Below, piece after piece: positions 60,494 through 64,000 of a stretch of 64,000 nt of DNA. Where the stretch lies: NCBI RefSeq assembly GCF_030160075.1, contig NZ_BSNQ01000003.1:800625-864624 (forward strand). The letters run 5' to 3'. Numbering within the stretch: position 1 is the stretch's first letter; each line of letters starts with the position of its first letter. The DNA is from Dyella lipolytica. Its GTDB lineage: Bacteria; Pseudomonadota; Gammaproteobacteria; Xanthomonadales; Rhodanobacteraceae. Both the position numbers and the translations under genes were made by a program. Under the pieces are notes generated by a model. It did not search any database and had not been told where the DNA came from. It worked only from the letters and a program-made list of their open reading frames with translations.

Positions 60494-60691
60494 TTACAGG
60501 TGCTTATCGAATTCCTTGATCTGCTTTTCGGCTTCTTCTTTGGCAATGCCGTAGCGCTCTTGCAGTTTGCCGGCGAGATATTCGCGATTGCCTTCGGCGA
60601 TCTTGAGATCGTCGTCGGTCAGCTTGCCCCACTTCTCCTGGAGCTTGCCGCTGAGTTGTTTCCATTGGCCTTTGATCTTGTCTTCGTTCAT
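60494..60691 (-). CDS. CsbD-family stress protein
   Basis: 65 residues, ATG 60691 with GGAG 6 nt upstream. Whole length fits CsbD: MNEDKIKGQWKQLSGKLQEKWGKLTDDD, then GNREYLAGKLQERYG. Small, hydrophilic, helical; induced by general and osmotic stress in many bacteria. Next to BON and small hydrophilic genes on the same strand. Confidence 0.92.
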   Translation of the reverse strand: MNEDKIKGQWKQLSGKLQEKWGKLTDDDLKIAEGNREYLAGKLQERYGIAKEEAEKQIKEFDKHL

Positions 60692-60737
60692 AGCGCACTC
60701 CTTTTCATACACAGTTCTACGAGATGATGGATGTGGT

Positions 60738-61082
60738 TCAGTCTTTGGATCTCAGGCCCGAAGCATCGACTTTCTTGACGCCCTTGACGCTCTGGGCGAC
60801 CGCAACAGCCTTTTGCACAGCGATGTCATTGGCCAATACGCCGGTCAGGGTGACGACGCCATTGATGGTCGTGACGGAAACATCCATGCTTTTCACGCCA
60901 TCGGTCGATGCCAGTTCGGCTTTCACCTTGGTAGTTATCCAGCTGTCGGTGACCGGTTGGTTGGAGCCCATCGAACTATCGTCGGCTGGGGGGTTCTGCA
61001 CGGCAGCGTGGCTGGCAACCACGCCACCCAGCGACAAGAGGGTCGTAAGAGTGAGCGCCGATAAGGTGATTGGCGACTTCAT
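60738..61082 (-). CDS. BON-domain periplasmic protein
   Basis: 114 residues. Signal peptide (LSALTLTTLLSLGGVVASHA) and one BON domain: DSWITTKVKAELASTDGVKSMDVSVTTINGVVTLTGVLAND, with the family Gly in VVTLTG. ATG 61082 is 6 nt after AAAGGAG; ATG 61088 is too close. OsmY-like envelope-stress protein by family. Confidence 0.92.
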   Translation of the reverse strand: MKSPITLSALTLTTLLSLGGVVASHAAVQNPPADDSSMGSNQPVTDSWITTKVKAELASTDGVKSMDVSVTTINGVVTLTGVLANDIAVQKAVAVAQSVKGVKKVDASGLRSKD

Positions 61083-61125
61083 GAACATCTCCTTTTACGG
61101 TTGCATCGCATAGATCGTTGGCGCG

Positions 61126-61293
61126 TTACTTCTTGTGCGGCGCGTTGCGATCCTTGTCACGGTCATGATGGCCTTCCCTTTCTGGGGTGGTGGGCTTGGG
61201 TTGGCCGGGACGCTGCTTGTGGTCATCGTGTTGCGGATCCGTCGGTTTGCGTTCATGCGATTGCGAAGAAGTAGTTTTCTGTGCCGTGCTCAT
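61126..61293 (-). CDS. Small hydrophilic protein, 55 aa
   Basis: ATG 61293 (or 61296) to TAA 61126, GGAG about 7 nt upstream. Composition is almost wholly polar: Lys, His, Asp, Pro, Gln, Thr (for example KPTDPQHDDHKQRPGQPKP), predicted disordered. No family assigned. Precedes the BON gene by about 44 bp on the same strand, consistent with a stress operon of four small genes. Confidence 0.6.
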   Translation of the reverse strand: MSTAQKTTSSQSHERKPTDPQHDDHKQRPGQPKPTTPEREGHHDRDKDRNAPHKK

Positions 61294-61479
61294 CATGATC
61301 TCCAGAGGGATTGGAAAAGCCCACCGACCTTCGGTGGTGAAACAAGGCTAGGCGCCGCACAACCGAGCGCACAGAGTTGGCTGTACTAGTCGATCTAGTA
61401 CTTTTGGGCCGAGCGTGGCGGCGCTTGCCATGGTCATGCAGAAAGGTGCTACATATCATCTTGTCATCGCGGAGCAGTC

Positions 61480-62952
61480 ATGGACGCAACGAGTACCAGA
61501 CCTCAAGTCGACCGCCGTCAGTTGCAGCAGATCATTGCGGGTCTGACAGAAGGCATCGTGCTAATCGATCCGGATCATTCGATCGTCTGGGCGAATGAAA
61601 CGGCGTTGGCGATCCATGGTGTCGAAGAGCTGGTCGATCTTGGCGCCGATGCCGCGCAGTACCGGAAGAAGTTCATCCTGAAATATCGCAATAACCATCC
61701 TTTGAAACCGAAGCAATATCCGATCGAACGCGTCCTCGCCGGTCAGTTGTTTCGCGATGTGATCGTCGCGGTGACGCGTACGGACGACGAAGCGTTTCGC
61801 CGTGTCCATCAAGTTCGCAGCCTTATCCTGACCAATGCGGCAGAAGTAGGGGAGTCGATGGTGCTGGTGATCCAGGATGTCACCGATCGTTTCAGTGCCG
61901 AGGAACGGTTTGAGAAAACTTTCAACGCGAACCCTGCGCCGGCACTGATCTGTCAGCTTTCGGATCTGCGATATATCAAGGTGAACCAGGGGTTCTTGGA
62001 CATGACCGGTTATGAGCGCGATGCCGTGATGGACCGCTCCATCTACGAAGTAGACGTGCTAGAGAGTGCGGAGAATCGCGAGGAAGCCGTGCAGGCGCTT
62101 CACGAGGGAAGCACGATCCCGCAACGAGAGGCGGTACTGCGGCTACCTAATGGTGATGGCAAGTTCGTCATCGTGGCGGGCCAGCCTATCGAGGTGGCCG
62201 AGCAGGATTGCATGCTGTTTACCTTTATTGATCTGGAAGCGCGCAAGAAAGCCGAGATATCGCTGAGCCAAAGCGAAGAGCGTTTTTCCAAAGCATTTCG
62301 TCTGGCGCCGGTGCCGATGATGGTTTGTGCATTGCCCGAGCTGAGGGTGATCGAGGTCAATACCGCGTTTACGAAAGCGACGGGATATGCGGCCGATGAC
62401 ATGCTCGGCAAGGCCACATCGGACGTCAATTTATGGAAAGACGTCAAAATGTATCGCGAATTTCAAGCCAAGCTGGATGCGCACGAAGCGGTGCGCAATT
62501 TCGAGATCCCGATGCGCACCCGTGAAGGCGTGATGATCGACTGCATGCTTTCTGCCGAGCACGTGGTGATCCAGGATGAGGACTGCATCTTATGCGTGGT
62601 GCAAGACATCACCGAGTACAAACGATCAGAGATGGACCTTATCGCGGCGATCGAGGCGGTGATGAAGGATACGTCGTGGTTCAGTCGAACAGTGATGGAG
62701 AAGCTCGCTCAGATTCGGCACCCCGATGCGAGCAATAAAGCAAAAAGCGAATTGAGCGATCTGACACCGCGCGAAAGGGAAGTGTTGATTTTGATCTGTA
62801 AGGGGCACAGCGATGAGGACATTTCTGAGATACTGAAGCTATCTCGCAACACCGTCCGTAACCACGTGTCGACACTATACAGCAAGATGGGCGTAAATCG
62901 ACGCAGCGCTGCCGTGGTATGGGGGCGGGAACGGGGTGTAGTCAGTTACTGA
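61480..62952 (+). CDS. Multi-PAS LuxR-family regulator
   Basis: 490 residues: three PAS-like domains (about residues 15-130, 145-265 and 275-400) and a C-terminal LuxR HTH (SDLTPREREVLILICKGHSDEDISEILKLSRNTVRNHVSTLYSKMGVNRRSAAV). No receiver or kinase domain, so it is likely a one-component sensor that binds ligand or cofactor in PAS. A clear heme or FAD motif is not seen. Divergent from the small stress operon, which it may control. Confidence 0.9.
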   Translation: MDATSTRPQVDRRQLQQIIAGLTEGIVLIDPDHSIVWANETALAIHGVEELVDLGADAAQYRKKFILKYRNNHPLKPKQYPIERVLAGQLFRDVIVAVTRTDDEAFRRVHQVRSLILTNAAEVGESMVLVIQDVTDRFSAEERFEKTFNANPAPALICQLSDLRYIKVNQGFLDMTGYERDAVMDRSIYEVDVLESAENREEAVQALHEGSTIPQREAVLRLPNGDGKFVIVAGQPIEVAEQDCMLFTFIDLEARKKAEISLSQSEERFSKAFRLAPVPMMVCALPELRVIEVNTAFTKATGYAADDMLGKATSDVNLWKDVKMYREFQAKLDAHEAVRNFEIPMRTREGVMIDCMLSAEHVVIQDEDCILCVVQDITEYKRSEMDLIAAIEAVMKDTSWFSRTVMEKLAQIRHPDASNKAKSELSDLTPREREVLILICKGHSDEDISEILKLSRNTVRNHVSTLYSKMGVNRRSAAVVWGRERGVVSY

Positions 62953-63198
62953 ATGGTGGTGCCCAAATTTGAAAGGCGCGTTACACGCCAAATTGGGCAG
63001 CGGCGTACCGATCCCTAATCGAATCACTGATTGCACTTCACCGCATCGTCCAAGTCAGTAAGTGTCTCAACGCGGTCACGATTCACAAACCGATAAACCT
63101 GATCGCGCTCGTCAAAAAATATCCTTATGGTCGATTCGCTGGCTTTGAAGCCAGCGTCCCAATTGCGCGTGGCTCGATTGTTTCGAACTTGACAGAGC
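62953..63198. other. Gap before alcohol dehydrogenase
   Basis: No gene or strong structure seen between the two convergent stops. Confidence 0.4.
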
Positions 63199-64000
63199 TC
63201 AGAGCGTCACGACGAGTTTACCGGCTGACACACCGCCCTTTCTGTGTCGCTCTAGTGCGTTCGGTATCGCCTCCAACCCGGCGCCTGCCATGATCGGCTC
63301 TGGCGATGAACGGAACTGCCCGGAGGCAAGGGCCCCCGGCAGGAATTCGGTAAAGATCATACGTCCCACGCCATCGTTTAGAAGTGACGATCCATTAACG
63401 AAACCAGAGTGAACGCCTTTGAGGCGGCCACGCAGCATGACGCCCACCGTGCCGCGCACCATTCGGAACAACTTGCCGGCAAGCCATGGTCCGCGCCGAC
63501 CATGTTCCGGTGCGTCGTCAAACGAAACCGGTGGACTCGCGATCGCGACGTATTTCCTGCCGGTACAAGCCCCCATGATGGCGACGCATAGTGGCGCCGA
63601 TCCAGCTCCGATTGCCACAGCGCCAGCGAGCGTCTTTCCCTTAAGGAATTGCACGATGTCGCGCACGACGGTCCGACTCTTATAGTCAAAAACGGCGGAC
63701 GCACCAAGTTGCCGCACATAAGCATGATTGCGGGGCGATGCGGTCGTTACGACCTCGTAGCCAGCCGCCACGGCGAGCTGGATGGCGTTGCTCCCCACGC
63801 TGGTCGACCCGCCCCAAATGAGCACTGTCTTTCCGTTTGAGTGGGGCGAAACGGTCGGCGGATCGAGGGCGAGGTGAGCGGACTGGAACAGGCAGCATGC
63901 TGCCGTCGAGATTGCGAGCGGTAACACGGCAGCCTGTTCCCAAGTCAGCGACGGCGGAATAGGTGTCGCCATGTGATCGCGAAGGAGGGGGTGATGTTGG
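63199..64000 (-). CDS. MDR/zinc-type alcohol dehydrogenase-like oxidoreductase, 5' end outside window
   Basis: The minus-strand frame is open through the right edge, so the N-terminus is missing; an internal ATG at 63972 is probably not the start. Visible part: SLTWEQAAVLPLAISTAACCLF, the nucleotide-binding motif VLIWGGSTSVGSNAIQLAVAAGYEVVTTAS, and the C-terminal PNALERHRKGGVSAGKLVVTL. Fits quinone oxidoreductase/enoyl-reductase members of the MDR family, lacking a visible structural-zinc Cys cluster. Substrate unknown. Confidence 0.88.
   Translation of the reverse strand, partial: QHHPLLRDHMATPIPPSLTWEQAAVLPLAISTAACCLFQSAHLALDPPTVSPHSNGKTVLIWGGSTSVGSNAIQLAVAAGYEVVTTASPRNHAYVRQLGASAVFDYKSRTVVRDIVQFLKGKTLAGAVAIGAGSAPLCVAIMGACTGRKYVAIASPPVSFDDAPEHGRRGPWLAGKLFRMVRGTVGVMLRGRLKGVHSGFVNGSSLLNDGVGRMIFTEFLPGALASGQFRSSPEPIMAGAGLEAIPNALERHRKGGVSAGKLVVTL

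Noticed and set aside
1-64000. CRISPR arrays, rRNA, tRNA genes or riboswitches
   Set aside because: No regular spaced repeats, no rRNA-like stretch and no cloverleaf or known aptamer pattern was recognised by eye.

Overview
The window looks like a chromosomal segment of a free-living gammaproteobacterium of the Xanthomonadales, most likely Rhodanobacteraceae (Dyella/Luteibacter/Rhodanobacter type). This rests on gene content and protein style: many secreted proteins with clean signal peptides, a LytTR regulator with N-terminal membrane helices, a DUF4331-TPR-HupE operon, two photolyases and ECF sigma pairs. The taxon is inferred; no rRNA or tRNA gene is visible. The DNA is moderately GC-rich with AT-rich intergenic pockets.

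Layout. 1-9.6 kb holds unrelated housekeeping and accessory genes (GGDEF fragment, CocE-like hydrolase, LytTR regulator, VOC protein, GNAT, SLOG protein, DHA2 exporter), with six copies of a small hairpin repeat placed just after genes or in the gaps. At 9.7-16.5 kb a penicillin-acylase-type gene is cut short and followed by a Tn3-family transposase, an SseB-like gene, an unknown gene and an XRE regulator. 17-24 kb carries a fasciclin protein, a SigK/RskA-type ECF sigma and anti-sigma pair, and a DUF4331-TPR-HupE operon. 24.4-35.8 kb is a photo-oxidative stress locus: ECF sigma plus ChrR zinc/cupin anti-sigma, CPD photolyase, and an eight-gene lipid-modification operon (desaturase, FAD oxidoreductase, DUF1365, cyclopropane-synthase-like enzyme, DUF2878, DUF1295, second methyltransferase, lipocalin). 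36.6-44.8 kb adds secreted hydrolases, an EF-hand protein, a second lipocalin, an S41 peptidase and an FeS-type photolyase. 45.2-48.1 kb is a metal-resistance locus (RcnR/FrmR-type repressor, P1B ATPase, DUF1289, broken CDF transporter). 48.9-54.1 kb is a TetR-HlyD-ABC-outer membrane factor efflux operon. 54.4-58.8 kb is a mobile-looking module: tyrosine recombinase and KfrA/TnpT-like protein divergent across an AT-rich palindromic gap, then a DUF5131/TcmP pair. 59-64 kb has GNAT, HIT, CsbD, BON and small stress genes, a PAS-LuxR regulator and a partial alcohol dehydrogenase.

The main new observation is a shared promoter, TGCATCC - 16 bp - CGTA, found by eye in six places (17.0, 24.1, 32.8, 35.8, 43.0 and 44.8 kb). 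Each lies upstream of a gene and in the right orientation: the fasciclin gene, the DUF4331 operon, the desaturase/lipid operon, the ECF sigma-ChrR-photolyase operon itself, the S41 peptidase, and a 38-codon ORF plus the FeS photolyase. This ties most of 17-45 kb into one predicted ECF regulon, probably autoregulated by the ChrR-linked sigma factor, joining membrane-lipid remodelling, DNA photorepair and several envelope proteins of unknown function.
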